From positions 204,837 to 268,836 of the forward strand of contig NZ_JAPNLM010000009.1 of the NCBI RefSeq assembly GCF_026627255.1: DNA of 64,000 nt. The letters run 5' to 3'. Under the pieces are notes generated by a model that was not told where the DNA came from, did not search any database, and worked only from the letters and a program-made list of their open reading frames with translations. The position numbers were made by a program, and so were the translations under genes. Origin of the DNA: Streptomyces antarcticus. GTDB lineage: Bacteria; Actinomycetota; Actinomycetes; Streptomycetales; Streptomycetaceae. Below, in pieces: positions 45,738-54,231 of this stretch; positions within the stretch are counted from its first letter, which is position 1; each line of letters begins with the position of its first letter.

Positions 45738-47432
45738 ATGACCAGCTCCAGCTCCGCACGACCCAGCCGCCGCCCCACCCGGGGCCGAGGTGCGGCCCAG
45801 GGACGTCCGAAGGCTGGCGCGGGACGGCAGAAGTCCGCCCCCGTGGCCAGGCCCCAGGAATTCACCATGCCCGAACCGCTGACCCCGGCGCTCCCGCCGG
45901 TCGAGGCGTTCGAGGACATGGACATGCCCGAGGCGCTGCTGAAGACCCTCGCAGCCCAGGGCGTCACCTCGCCGTTCCCGATCCAGTCCGCCACGCTGCC
46001 GAACTCGCTCGTCGGCCGTGACCTGCTCGGCCGCGGCCGTACCGGCTCCGGCAAGACGCTGGCCTTCGGCCTGGCACTGCTGGCCCGTACTGCCGGCCGC
46101 CGCGCGGAGCCCAAGGCCCCGCTCGCACTGGTCCTCGTACCCACCCGCGAACTCGCGCAGCAGGTGACCGACGCCCTGACCCCGTACGCCACGGCCGTCA
46201 ACCTGCGCATCGCCACCGTCGTCGGCGGCATGTCGATCAACCGGCAGTCGGGCGCCCTGCGCCGCGGCTCCGAGGTGCTCGTCGCCACCCCCGGCCGCCT
46301 GAAGGACCTCATCGAGCGCGGTGACGCCGACCTCTCGCAGGTCGAGATCACCGTCCTCGACGAGGCCGACCAGATGACCGACATGGGCTTCATGCCGCAG
46401 GTCACCGCCCTGCTGAAGCAGGTCCGGTCGGACGGCCAGCGGATGCTGTTCTCGGCGACGCTGGACAAGAACATCGACAAGCTCGTCAAGATGTTCCTCA
46501 CCGACCCGGTCGGCCACTCCGTCGACCCGTCGGCCGGTGCGGTCACCACCATGGAGCACCACGTCCTGTACGTCATGGACGAGACCGACAAGAAGGCCGT
46601 GGCGACGCGCATAGCCGCTCGCGACGGCCGGGTGATCATGTTCGTGGACACCAAGCGCGGTGTCGACCGCATGGTCAAGAAGCTCCAGGCGGACGGCGTC
46701 CGCGCCTCCGGCCTGCACGGCGGCCGCTCGCAGCCGCAGCGCAACCGGACCCTGGACTGGTTCAAGACGGGCGAGGTCACCGCGCTGGTCGCCACCAACG
46801 TCGCGGCGCGCGGCATCCACATCGACGACCTCGACCTCGTCGTCAACGTGGACCCGCCGACCGACCACAAGGACTACCTGCACCGCGGTGGCCGCACCGC
46901 CCGTGCCGGCGAGTCCGGCAGCGTGGTCACCCTGGTGCTGCCCGACCAGAAGCGGGACATGACCCGCCTCATGTCGGACGCCGGGATCTCCCCGCGCACC
47001 GCGCAGATCAAGTCCTCCGACGAGGAGCTGGCCCGGCTGACCGGCGCCAAGGAGCCCTCGGGCATCCCGGTGGTGCTGGACGTGCCGCAGCCGACCCCGC
47101 CGCGGCAGCGTTCCGCGTCGAAGCCGGCCTCGGGCAACGGGGCCGGCGGCGGCGGTCGCCGCCGCTCGGCCGGTCCGCGCACCGGTTCCGCCGCGGGTGC
47201 GGCTCCGGCCGCCGGTACGCGGGGACGCCGTACGGGCGGCGGCGCCGCCGGTCAGGGCGCCGGCTCCGCTTCGGGCCAGGCCCGGCGCGGCCAGGGCGGC
47301 CAGGGTGCGGCCGCGGCCGGCTCCGGCGAGCGCGGCCGGCGTACCGGGGGCGGCGCCTCCGGTGGCGCGGCGGCGGCTTCGGCCCGCAGCCGCGTGGGCG
47401 GCCCGGGCCAGGCCCGCCGCCGGTCCGCCTGA
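45738..47432 (+). CDS. DEAD-box RNA helicase with disordered Gly/Arg-rich C-terminus
   Basis: A 564-residue ATP-dependent RNA helicase. After a basic N-terminus come the Q motif SPFPIQSATLP, motif I GRGRTGSGKTLAFGL, motif Ia PTRELAQQV, motif II VLDEADQM, motif III FSATL, then VATNVAARGIHIDDLDLVVNVDPP (motif V) and YLHRGGRTARAGE (motif VI). The helicase core ends about residue 425. The remaining 140 residues are rich in Gly, Arg, Ala and Ser (GRRTGGGAAGQGAGS), resembling RNA-binding RGG-like tails of cold-induced helicases. The ATG at 45738 is used. It follows the csp gene across a terminator. Confidence 0.93.
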   Translation: MTSSSSARPSRRPTRGRGAAQGRPKAGAGRQKSAPVARPQEFTMPEPLTPALPPVEAFEDMDMPEALLKTLAAQGVTSPFPIQSATLPNSLVGRDLLGRGRTGSGKTLAFGLALLARTAGRRAEPKAPLALVLVPTRELAQQVTDALTPYATAVNLRIATVVGGMSINRQSGALRRGSEVLVATPGRLKDLIERGDADLSQVEITVLDEADQMTDMGFMPQVTALLKQVRSDGQRMLFSATLDKNIDKLVKMFLTDPVGHSVDPSAGAVTTMEHHVLYVMDETDKKAVATRIAARDGRVIMFVDTKRGVDRMVKKLQADGVRASGLHGGRSQPQRNRTLDWFKTGEVTALVATNVAARGIHIDDLDLVVNVDPPTDHKDYLHRGGRTARAGESGSVVTLVLPDQKRDMTRLMSDAGISPRTAQIKSSDEELARLTGAKEPSGIPVVLDVPQPTPPRQRSASKPASGNGAGGGGRRRSAGPRTGSAAGAAPAAGTRGRRTGGGAAGQGAGSASGQARRGQGGQGAAAAGSGERGRRTGGGASGGAAAASARSRVGGPGQARRRSA

Positions 47433-47457
47433 CGGCGGGGCACCTCGTACGAACACC

Positions 47458-47495
47458 GGAACGCCGGGCGGCGCACGCGCGCTGCCCGGCGTTCC
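47458..47495. terminator. Bidirectional terminator, helicase / phosphatase
   Basis: GGAACGCCGGGC (47458-47469) pairs perfectly with GCCCGGCGTTCC (47484-47495) around a 14-nt loop with further GCGC pairing. It lies between convergent genes. Confidence 0.8.
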
Positions 47496-47553
47496 GCCGT
47501 ACCCGGGGCGTACGGACACCGCCCGGTCGGGTGCGGGACGGGGACGGGGACGG

Positions 47554-48489
47554 TCAGCGGACCATCCTGGACTGGAGCTTCGCCAGGGTCCGCAGGTCCA
47601 GGCCGAGGCCGTCCGTCAGATAGCCGTAGAAGCCGCCGTACTCGGCCTCCATCCGGGCCGTCGCCGCGTCCAGGTAGTCCTGGCGGACCTCCTGGAGCGG
47701 GATCAGCAGGTCCGGATTCTGCATCCGCCCGGACTGCTTGAGGCCGGCCCGCAACTGGGCGTCGTAGGCGGCGCGGTAGGTGTTCGATGCCAGGTAGTCG
47801 CGCTCGGCGGTGCCCTCGGGGACGGCGAGCGCGCGCAGCAGCACGTAGGTCATCCAGCCGGTGCGGTCCTTGCCCGAGGTGCAGTGGTACAGGATCGGGC
47901 CCTGCCGGCCGTCGGCGATCTCCCGCAGGGTCGCCGCGAACTGCGCCCGGCTCTCGGGGCTGGTCACGAAGGTGCGGTAGATGTCGCGCATGTAGGCCTC
48001 GGCGCGGCCGCCGCCGAGCATCCGCTCCTGGGTGACGGGGTCGCCGCTGGTGATGGCGCCGACGAGGGTTCCGTAGAGGCCGAGGTCGCTGACCGGGCGC
48101 GGGGTGGCCGTGAGGCCGGGGGGCAGCTTGTCGGGGCCGTCGTACTGGAGCTCCATCGGGATGCGGAAGTCCACGACCTTGCCCAGGCCCAGGCCGGAGA
48201 CGGTGGTGAGGTCGGCGGCGGTCAGCTTGCTCAGCGCGTCGGCGCGGTAGACCAGACCCCGGCGGACCTGGCCGCCGGTGTAGGTGTGGTGGCCGCCGAC
48301 GTCACGGACGTTGACGGCGCCCTGAAGGGGGATCTGGCGAATCGTTTCTGTGGAGGGGTGGGACCCGTGGTGCCGGGCACTGACCCCGGCTTCGGGGCCC
48401 GCCGCCGCGTACACGGAGGCGGGCAGGGTCCCGAAGGCGAGGGCGGAGGCGAACGCCACTGTCACCAGGCGGATTCGGGCACGGCTCAT
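47554..48489 (-). CDS. Secreted tyrosine-protein phosphatase-like protein
   Basis: A 311-residue exported phosphatase of the Y_phosphatase3 type. A signal peptide (LVTVAFASALAFGTLPASVYAAA, about residues 8-30) is followed by IPLQGAVNVRDVGGHHTYTGGQVRRGLVYRADALSKL, the family's entry motif, and LGLGKVVDFRIPMEL. The P-loop is ILYHCTSGKDRTGWMTYVLLRAL with the nucleophilic Cys near residue 204. The active site is complete. It stands alone within the steroid-type cluster and seems unrelated to it. Substrate (phosphotyrosine, phosphoinositide or a small phosphate ester) is undecided. Confidence 0.87.
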   Translation of the reverse strand: MSRARIRLVTVAFASALAFGTLPASVYAAAGPEAGVSARHHGSHPSTETIRQIPLQGAVNVRDVGGHHTYTGGQVRRGLVYRADALSKLTAADLTTVSGLGLGKVVDFRIPMELQYDGPDKLPPGLTATPRPVSDLGLYGTLVGAITSGDPVTQERMLGGGRAEAYMRDIYRTFVTSPESRAQFAATLREIADGRQGPILYHCTSGKDRTGWMTYVLLRALAVPEGTAERDYLASNTYRAAYDAQLRAGLKQSGRMQNPDLLIPLQEVRQDYLDAATARMEAEYGGFYGYLTDGLGLDLRTLAKLQSRMVR

Positions 48490-48519
48490 CGATGCGACTC
48501 CTGTAACGGAGAAGGGGGA

Positions 48520-49635
48520 TCACCCTGGTGGTGGCAGGGTGCCGCGCGGGTGCGGGTGCGGGTGTGGGTGCGGATGCGGGGGGTGGGCGCCGTGCAGCCG
48601 TTCCAGCACGGCGTGAGCCTCGGCCATGACGCGGGAGACGAGCTCCGCACAGGACGGGAGATCGTCGATCACCCCCGCGACCTGGCCCGATGCCATGATT
48701 CCGAGGTCCGTACGGCCCTCGACCATGGACGCCTTCAGGAGCATGGGGGTGTTCGCGGCGAGCAGCACCTGGCTCCAGGACAGGTCCTTGCCGTGCTTCA
48801 TCGCCAGCCCGTCCCGCACCATCCGCGACCAGGTCAGGCCGGAGATCCTCCGGAAGCCCGCCGCGTGCCGGACCGCCCGGGCCAGCGCCCCGGCGCGGCC
48901 CGCCCGCTCCAGGGAGTCGACCAGCTCGCTGCGCAGCATGCGGTGCGGGAGACCGTCGACGGCGGTGGTGACGACGACGTCCTTGACCGTCGCCTTCAGG
49001 TACGCGGCCTTGACGGCGTCCGGGACGGTGGAGTCGGAGGTCAGCAGGAAACGCGTGCCCATGGCGATGCCCGCGGCCCCGTACGCCAGCGCCGCGACCA
49101 GGCCGCGGCCGTCGCCGAAGCCGCCCGCCGCGACGACCGGGATGTCCACGGCGTCCACGACCTGCGGCAGCAGCACCGTCGTGGCCACGTCGCCGGTGTG
49201 GCCGCCGCCCTCACCGCCCTGCACGATCACCGCGTCGGCGCCCCAGGCCGCGACCTTCTCGGCGTGCCGGCGGGCGCCGACCGACGGGATGACGACCACC
49301 CCCGCGTCCTTGAGGCGCGCGATCAGCTCAGCTGAGGGGGCAAGCGCGAAGGACGCGACGCGGACCCCCTCGTCGATGATCAGCCGGGCGCGTTCGGCCG
49401 CGTCCCCGGCGTCCGCCCGCAGGTTGACCCCGAAGGAAGTCCCTTCCGGCGTACGGGACTTCACCTCGCGGACCGCCGACCGCAGCTGGTCCACGGTCAT
49501 CGTCGCGGAGGCCAGGACGCCCAGGGCGCCCGCGTTGGCCGCGCCCGCCACCAGCCGCGGGCCCGCCACCCAGCCCATGCCGGTCTGCACGATCGGGTAC
49601 CGCACCCCGACCAGCCTCGTGAACGCCGTCTCCAC
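48520..49635 (-). CDS. ipdC: IpdC-like flavoprotein (nitronate monooxygenase family)
   Basis: A 371-residue FMN-dependent TIM-barrel protein annotated generically as nitronate monooxygenase. It has YPIVQTGMGWVAGPRLVAGAANAGALGVLASA, TSFGVNLRAD, ADAVIVQGGEGGGHTGD, IPVVAAGGFGDGRGLVAALAYGAAGIAMGTRF. In the HIP cluster this family member is IpdC, required for breakdown of the hydroxylated C/D-ring intermediate. Position directly after ipdB supports that name. The last 22 residues (AHPPHPHPHPHPHPRGTLPP) come from a GGGTGC-type hexamer repeat at 48546-48582, an odd addition. GTG start 4 bp after the ipdB stop. Confidence 0.8.
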   Translation of the reverse strand: METAFTRLVGVRYPIVQTGMGWVAGPRLVAGAANAGALGVLASATMTVDQLRSAVREVKSRTPEGTSFGVNLRADAGDAAERARLIIDEGVRVASFALAPSAELIARLKDAGVVVIPSVGARRHAEKVAAWGADAVIVQGGEGGGHTGDVATTVLLPQVVDAVDIPVVAAGGFGDGRGLVAALAYGAAGIAMGTRFLLTSDSTVPDAVKAAYLKATVKDVVVTTAVDGLPHRMLRSELVDSLERAGRAGALARAVRHAAGFRRISGLTWSRMVRDGLAMKHGKDLSWSQVLLAANTPMLLKASMVEGRTDLGIMASGQVAGVIDDLPSCAELVSRVMAEAHAVLERLHGAHPPHPHPHPHPHPRGTLPPPG

Positions 49636-49639
49636 CGGA

Positions 49640-50380
49640 TCAGCCCCGCACTTCCCGGTCGCGCAGCCCCTCGGCGTCGATCACCTCGCGGATCAGCCGC
49701 AGCTCCTGCGCGGTCGGCTCCCGCGTGTACGGGACCTCGTCCGCGGCGGCCAGCTCGAAGCCCGTGGCCGCCCGGACCTGCTCCACGGTGACCCCCGGGT
49801 GCACCGACGCCAGGCGCATCGTGTGGCCGGGCCCGGCGAAGTCGAAGACGCCGAGGTCGCTCACGACCCGGGGGAGGCGGTGGTAGCGGGTGGCCGAGGG
49901 GCCGGCCGCCACGGCGCGGTCGTGGCCGACCCCGCTGACCATGTCCACGCGCGCGACGAACACCCGGGTGGAATGCTTCGGGACCCAGTAGCTCACCGGG
50001 TTGTTCAGGGTGTTGACGGGGGCGCCGCGCACGCCCAGGAGCTGGCGGGCCGGCCGCTCCCACTCGCCGATGCAGGAGATGTTCTGGTTGCCGAACCGGT
50101 CGATCTGGCTGGCGCCCATCATCACGTGCCGCTTTCCGCCGGTGACCATCGCCAGGTGGCGGCGGTACGGCAGCCACCCCTCGGCCGTGCCGTCCAGCCC
50201 CACGAGCATCGCCTCGCCGTCGGTCAGCAGCAGGTCCGGGGAGAACGTCCGCTTGGCCAGGCGGGCGCCGAAGGAGGGGATCAGGCCCATCGGGCTGGCG
50301 AGGACCTCGCCGTCGCCGCGCCAGGCCTCGGCGCAGGCGATCACGCAGTATTCGGCACGGGTCGTCGTCGCGGTGGTCAC
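49640..50380 (-). CDS. ipdB: CoA-transferase beta-like subunit, IpdB
   Basis: A 246-residue protein of the class I CoA-transferase beta fold: AEYCVIACAEAWRGDGEVLASPMGLIPSFGARLAKRTFSPDLLLTDGEA, HVMMGASQIDRFGNQNIS, NTLNNPVSYWVPKH, DLGVFDFAGPGHTMRLASVHPGVTVEQVRAATGFEL. With IpdA it forms the hydrolase that opens the last ring (COCHEA-CoA hydrolysis in the mycobacterial/rhodococcal pathway) instead of transferring CoA. It has no obvious classical catalytic Glu loop, in line with that. GTG start overlaps the ipdA stop (GTGA), preceded by GAGGAG. Confidence 0.85.
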   Translation of the reverse strand: MTTATTTRAEYCVIACAEAWRGDGEVLASPMGLIPSFGARLAKRTFSPDLLLTDGEAMLVGLDGTAEGWLPYRRHLAMVTGGKRHVMMGASQIDRFGNQNISCIGEWERPARQLLGVRGAPVNTLNNPVSYWVPKHSTRVFVARVDMVSGVGHDRAVAAGPSATRYHRLPRVVSDLGVFDFAGPGHTMRLASVHPGVTVEQVRAATGFELAAADEVPYTREPTAQELRLIREVIDAEGLRDREVRG

Positions 50381-51228
50381 TGCTGCTCCTCGTGCCAGGT
50401 CCGGACGGCGGACTGGTAGTCGTGCTCGCCCGCACCGGACAGGAACCGGGCGGCGAACTCGGGCCAGGGGGTGGTCGCGTACAGCTTCTGGAAGGCCTCG
50501 TCGCGGCCGTAGTCGGGGGCGCAGGAGGTGAAGTGCGCGCCGTTCGGGGTCTCGACGACCCCGGTGACGCAGTGACGGCTGACGAGGAGGGACTGCGGCG
50601 GGCCGGCCTTGGAGAGCTCGGCGGTCTCGACGAGCTGCTCGCAGGAGACGTAGGCGGTGTCGGCGGCCTCGCAGAAGAGGTCGTCGAAGTACGGGTCCGG
50701 GCCCAGGTACTGGCCGTTCCCGAGGCGGTCGGCGCGGTTGAGGTGGACCAGCGCGGCATCCATGCGCAGCGCGGGGACGGCGACGAACTCCTCGGCGTCG
50801 TCGTACGGCGAGGTGACGGTCCGCAGCTCCGGGTTGACCCGCATCACGTCGGAGCCGAGGCCGGCCCGGACGGGGAGAAACGGCAGCCGGTTCGCGGCGG
50901 CGTGCAGGCCCCACATGAACATGGCCTCGTCGAGCTCGGTGAAGGTGAACGCGGCGCGCTCGCGGGCGGCCCGGAAGTGGGGCTCCAGCGGGACGGAATC
51001 GAGGGTGGCGAAGGGGGCGACGAGCCGCCGGATCCGCCCCGCGGCGGCCAGCAGGCCGACGTCGGGGCCCCCGTACGAGATCACGGTGAGATCGGTGATC
51101 TCGGAGCGGAGCAGTGCCCGCACCAGTGCCATGGGCTTGCGCCGCGAGCCCCACCCGCCGATGCCGAGGGTCATTCCACTGCGCAGCCGCCCGACCACCT
51201 CGTCGGGGGTCATGGTCTTGTCGGTCAC
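50377..51228 (-). CDS. ipdA: CoA-transferase alpha-like subunit, IpdA
   Basis: A 283-residue partner of IpdB. Seen: MTPDEVVGRLRSGMTLGIGGWGSRRKPMALVRALLRSEITDLTVISYGGPDVGLLAAAGRIRRLV (CoA-transferase alpha nucleotide-like fold with GIGGWGSRRKP), FTFTELDEAMFMWGLHAAANRLPFLPVRAGLGSDV, TSPYDDAEEFVAVPALRMDAALVHLNRAD. Together these segments match the IpdA/CaiB-unrelated class I alpha subunit known from cholesterol ring degradation. The GTG at 51228 overlaps the crotonase stop (GTGA), so echA20-ipdA-ipdB-ipdC is one translationally coupled unit. An ATG at 51213 is a minor alternative. Confidence 0.85.
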   Translation of the reverse strand: MTDKTMTPDEVVGRLRSGMTLGIGGWGSRRKPMALVRALLRSEITDLTVISYGGPDVGLLAAAGRIRRLVAPFATLDSVPLEPHFRAARERAAFTFTELDEAMFMWGLHAAANRLPFLPVRAGLGSDVMRVNPELRTVTSPYDDAEEFVAVPALRMDAALVHLNRADRLGNGQYLGPDPYFDDLFCEAADTAYVSCEQLVETAELSKAGPPQSLLVSRHCVTGVVETPNGAHFTSCAPDYGRDEAFQKLYATTPWPEFAARFLSGAGEHDYQSAVRTWHEEQQ

Positions 51229-51974
51229 GAGGTCGCTTCCTTCCCGAAGGTGTCGCGGACCCGGTCGGCCACCCCGCTGAGGTTGGCCTCGAAGGTGAAG
51301 CCCTGCTCGAAGCGGTAGCTGCGCCGCACGTCGACGGGGTCGATGCCGTTGATGGCCGCCTTGGCCAGCCGGATCAGGGAGCCGTCCTTCCGCGCGATCT
51401 CGGCGGCCAGTTCCAGGGCCGCGGCGCGCAGCTCCCGGGGCGGGACCACCTTCCAGACCGAGCCGTGGGCGTGCAGCTCGGCGGCCGAAGCGGTGCGCGA
51501 GGTGTAGTAGAGGGTGCGCATCAGGTGCTGGGGGACCAGGCGGGCCAGGTGGGTGGCGGCGCCGAGCGCGCCCCGGTCCAGTTCGGGCAGGCCGAAGACC
51601 GCGTCGTCGGAGGCGACGATCGCGTCGGCGTTCCCGACGAGGCCGATGCCGCCGCCCAGGCAGAACCCGTTCACGGCGGCGACCACCGGCACCTCGCACT
51701 CGTACACGGCGGCGAAGGCCTCGTAGCAGCCCCGGTTGGCACCGATGAGGGAGGCGTGCCCGGGGTCGCGCTGCATCTCCTTGATGTCGACGCCGGCGTT
51801 GAAGCCGCGCCCCTCGGCGGCGAGGACCACGCAGCGGACGCCCTGGTCGCGGCCGGCCGCGCGCAGGGCGTCGGCGAGGTCGTACCAGGCCCGCACGGGG
51901 AGGGCGTTGACGGGCGGGAAGTCGACTGTGACGAGTGCGATGCCCTTGTCCGGGCTCGAGGTGGAGACACCCAT
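51225..51974 (-). CDS. echA20: Enoyl-CoA hydratase/isomerase family, EchA20-like
   Basis: A 249-residue crotonase-fold protein: IALVTVDFPPVNALPVRAWYDLADALRAAG, CVVLAAEGRGFNAGVDIKEMQ (first oxyanion-hole segment), VVAAVNGFCLGGGIGLVGNADAIVASDDAVFGLPELDRGALGAATHLARLV (second segment and catalytic loop). EchA20 hydrolyses the C-ring of the HIP-derived CoA ester. The Glu/Asp in LPELDRG is consistent with a ring hydrolase. The ATG at 51974 is chosen. A longer start at 52004 would lie inside operator B. First gene of the echA20-ipdABC operon, divergent from two SDR genes. Confidence 0.84.
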   Translation of the reverse strand: MGVSTSSPDKGIALVTVDFPPVNALPVRAWYDLADALRAAGRDQGVRCVVLAAEGRGFNAGVDIKEMQRDPGHASLIGANRGCYEAFAAVYECEVPVVAAVNGFCLGGGIGLVGNADAIVASDDAVFGLPELDRGALGAATHLARLVPQHLMRTLYYTSRTASAAELHAHGSVWKVVPPRELRAAALELAAEIARKDGSLIRLAKAAINGIDPVDVRRSYRFEQGFTFEANLSGVADRVRDTFGKEATS

Positions 51975-51992
51975 GAACGGATCAGCTACCTT

Positions 51993-52012
51993 TCCACCAA
52001 ACATTTGTTAGG
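51993..52012. promoter_or_regulatory. KstR2-like operator B
   Basis: TCCACCAA-ACAT-TTGTTAGG; its reverse complement CCTAACAAATGTTTGGTGGA matches operator A (CCTAACAAGTGTTTGGTAGG) at 17 of 20 positions. The core ACCAAACATTTGTT fits the KstR2 consensus AnCAAGnnCTTGnT at 8 of 10. It is centred between the echA20-like gene (start 51974) and the SDR gene (start 52031). Confidence 0.72.
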
Positions 52013-52030
52013 TGAGGAAGGTAGCAGCCC

Positions 52031-52921
52031 ATGGAGCTCGACGGGAGGGTCGTCGTCGTCACCGGGGGAACCCGTGGCGTGGGCGCCGGGATCGCCCGGT
52101 CGTTCCTCACGGCCGGGGCGGAGGTCGTCGTCTGCGCGCGGCGGCCGCCGGACGGACCGGTGGCGGCGGCCGGCCGGGAGGCCTCGTTCGTGGCGGCCGA
52201 CCTGCGCGACCCCGCCGCGGTACGGGACGTGTGCGCCGGGATCGCGGAGCGGTACGGGCGGCTCGACTGCCTGGTCAACAACGCGGGCGGGACCCCGTAC
52301 CGGCTGCTCGGCGAGGGGGAGGTGCAGCGGCACGCGCGGGTCGTCGAGCTGAACCTGCTGGCGCCGATGACGGCCTCCCTGGCCGCGTACCCCCTGCTGC
52401 GGGAGAGCAGGGGCTCGGTGGTGATGATCGGCAGCGTCAGCGGCACCCGGCCGTCGCCCGGGACGGCCGCGTACGGGGCGGCGAAGGCGGGGCTGGAGAA
52501 CCTGGCCCGGTCGATGGCCGTGGAGTGGGCGCCCGAGGTACGGGTGAACTCGCTGGTCCTGGGCATGGTGCGGACCGAGCTGTCCCACCTGCACTACGGG
52601 GACGAGACCGGGATCGCGGCGGTGGGGGCGACCGTACCGCTGGGACGGCTGGCGGAGCCCTCGGACGTCGGCGAGGCGGCGGTGTTCCTGGCCTCGCCGC
52701 GGGCCGGGTACGTCAGTGGCGCGAGCCTGCTGGTGCACGGGGGCGGGGAGCGGCCGGCGTTCCTGGACGCGGCGACGGTGAACAGGGGGGCCCGGGTGGA
52801 TGCGGGGGCGGGTGCGGGTGCCGGGGCGGGTGCGGAGACGGCCTCGGGCGCGGCGGTCACGGATACGGCGGGCACGGATACGGCGGGCACGGATACGGCG
52901 ACTGCGAACGAGGAGGACTGA
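52031..52921 (+). CDS. SDR oxidoreductase in the HIP-type cluster (Rv3549c-like)
   Basis: A 296-residue SDR: GRVVVVTGGTRGVGAGIARSFLTAGAEVVVCARRPP (cofactor site; the Arg-Arg after CA suggests NADP), DCLVNNAGGTPYRLL, and the catalytic VVMIGSVSGTRPSPGTAAYGAAKAGLENLARSMAVEW. The core ends near residue 250 with YVSGASLLVHGGG. The last 45 residues (DAGAGAGAGAGAETASG, TDTAGTDTAGTDTA) are a repeat-encoded tail. The ATG lies 18 bp after operator B. The mycobacterial cluster has an SDR in this divergent position beside echA20. Its substrate is not certain. Confidence 0.8.
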   Translation: MELDGRVVVVTGGTRGVGAGIARSFLTAGAEVVVCARRPPDGPVAAAGREASFVAADLRDPAAVRDVCAGIAERYGRLDCLVNNAGGTPYRLLGEGEVQRHARVVELNLLAPMTASLAAYPLLRESRGSVVMIGSVSGTRPSPGTAAYGAAKAGLENLARSMAVEWAPEVRVNSLVLGMVRTELSHLHYGDETGIAAVGATVPLGRLAEPSDVGEAAVFLASPRAGYVSGASLLVHGGGERPAFLDAATVNRGARVDAGAGAGAGAGAETASGAAVTDTAGTDTAGTDTATANEED

Positions 52922-52922
52922 G

Positions 52923-53831
52923 ATGGGCATGGCCGAAGGCAGGGTCGTGATCGTGACGGGAGCGGGGCGCGGGCTGGGGCGGGCGCACGCACTGGCCTTC
53001 GGGGCGGAGGGCGCGAAGGTCGTCGTGAACGACCTCGGGGTGGGGCTGGACGGGCTGCCGGGACCCGGGAGCCCGGCGGGGCGGGTGGTCGCGGAGATCG
53101 AGGCGCTGGGCGGGGAGGCGGTGGCGCACGGCGGGGACATCGCGACGGGCGAGGGGGCCGCCTCGCTGGTCGACTGCGCGGTCGGCCGCTTCGGCCGGCT
53201 GGACACCCTGGTCAACAACGCGGGGTTCCTGCGCGACCGGATGCTGGTCAACCTCGACGAGGACGACTGGGACGCGGTGATGCGGGTCCACCTGAAGGGG
53301 CACTTCCTTCCGTTGCGGTCCGCGGCCGCCTGGTGGCGGGCGGAGGCGAAGGCGGGCCGGAAGGTGGCGGCCCGGGTCGTCAACACCTCTTCGGGAGCCG
53401 GCCTGTTGGGCTCGGTGGGGCAGGGCAACTACAGCGCGGCCAAGGCGGGCATCCTGGGGCTGACCCTGGTCTCGGCCGCGGAGATGGGCCGGTACGGGGT
53501 CCAGGTCAACGCGATCGCCCCGGCGGCCCGGACGCGGATGACGGAACAGACCTTCGCGCAGACCATGGCGGCCCCGGGGGAGGGCGACTTCGACTCGATG
53601 GCGCCGGAGAACGTGTCCCCGCTGGTGGTGTGGCTGGGCTCGGACGCCTCGGCGGGGGTGACGGGCCGGGTCTTCGAGGTGGAGGGCGGCCGCATCACGG
53701 TGATGGAGGGCTGGCGCCCCGGCCCGACGGCCGACCGCGGGGCCCGCTGGACCCCGGCGGAGGCGGGCGAGGTGACGGCGAAGCTCCTGTCGTCCGCGGA
53801 ACCCCCGCTCCCGGTGTACGGGTCCCGGTAG
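52923..53831 (+). CDS. SDR oxidoreductase in the HIP-type cluster (Rv3548c-like)
   Basis: A 302-residue SDR of the longer type found in multifunctional-enzyme-like proteins: GRVVIVTGAGRGLGRAHALAFGAEGAKVVVNDLGVGLDG, IATGEGAASLVDCAVGRFGRLDTLVNNAGFLRDRMLVNLDEDDWDAVMRVHLKGHFLP, the catalytic VVNTSSGAGLLGSVGQGNYSAAKAGILGLT, and VNAIAPAARTRMTEQTF. A C-terminal GRVFEVEGGRITVMEGWRPGPTADRGARWTPAE follows. NDLGVGLDG suggests NAD. The ATG follows GAGGAGGACTGAG directly after the first SDR, so both share operator B. A second ATG at 52929 is possible. Confidence 0.82.
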   Translation: MGMAEGRVVIVTGAGRGLGRAHALAFGAEGAKVVVNDLGVGLDGLPGPGSPAGRVVAEIEALGGEAVAHGGDIATGEGAASLVDCAVGRFGRLDTLVNNAGFLRDRMLVNLDEDDWDAVMRVHLKGHFLPLRSAAAWWRAEAKAGRKVAARVVNTSSGAGLLGSVGQGNYSAAKAGILGLTLVSAAEMGRYGVQVNAIAPAARTRMTEQTFAQTMAAPGEGDFDSMAPENVSPLVVWLGSDASAGVTGRVFEVEGGRITVMEGWRPGPTADRGARWTPAEAGEVTAKLLSSAEPPLPVYGSR

Positions 53832-54231
53832 GGCGGGGGCGGGGGCCCGGCCTGAGCCCCGGGCCGCTGCCTGCCCCGGGGCGGTACGGCCGCTGCGTGC
53901 CCCGGGCGGCCCGCCGCCGCTTCCCCCGGGGCGGTCCGGCGGGCGTCCGGGCCGGGTCCCGGCCGTATCGGCCGGGCCGGAACCACCCGGGTGCCGACGG
54001 GCCGGTCGCGGGGTTCCGGTCATCTTGGGGTCCCGCCGGGGGCGTGGCCGCCCGGCCGCCCGGGGTCGCGGGGCTGCTGGGCGGGCTCCGGGAGGGGGTG
54101 GCGGAGGCGCCGGTTCCGGCCAGGGGGCGCGGGCGGCGGGCGTTGGCCGTATCCCGGCCTTCCCCGTGCGGCCCCGCCGTGATGGCATGGCCATGCTGAA
54201 TTCGGAATCGGTCCGGATGAATGGAGAAACA
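53832..54231. other. 400-bp GC-rich intergenic stretch
   Basis: Runs of C and G (GCCCCGGG, CCCCGGGGCGG) dominate and can form many local stems, one of which may end the SDR transcript. The last 50 bp are less GC-rich, and GGAG at 54223 serves the next gene. I see no gene, tRNA or clear promoter. Confidence 0.5.

Noticed and set aside
47554..48489. The secreted phosphatase as part of the steroid-type pathway because it lies inside the cluster
   Set aside because: It has its own orientation and terminator, no operator-like site nearby, and no step in the HIP pathway needs a secreted phosphatase.
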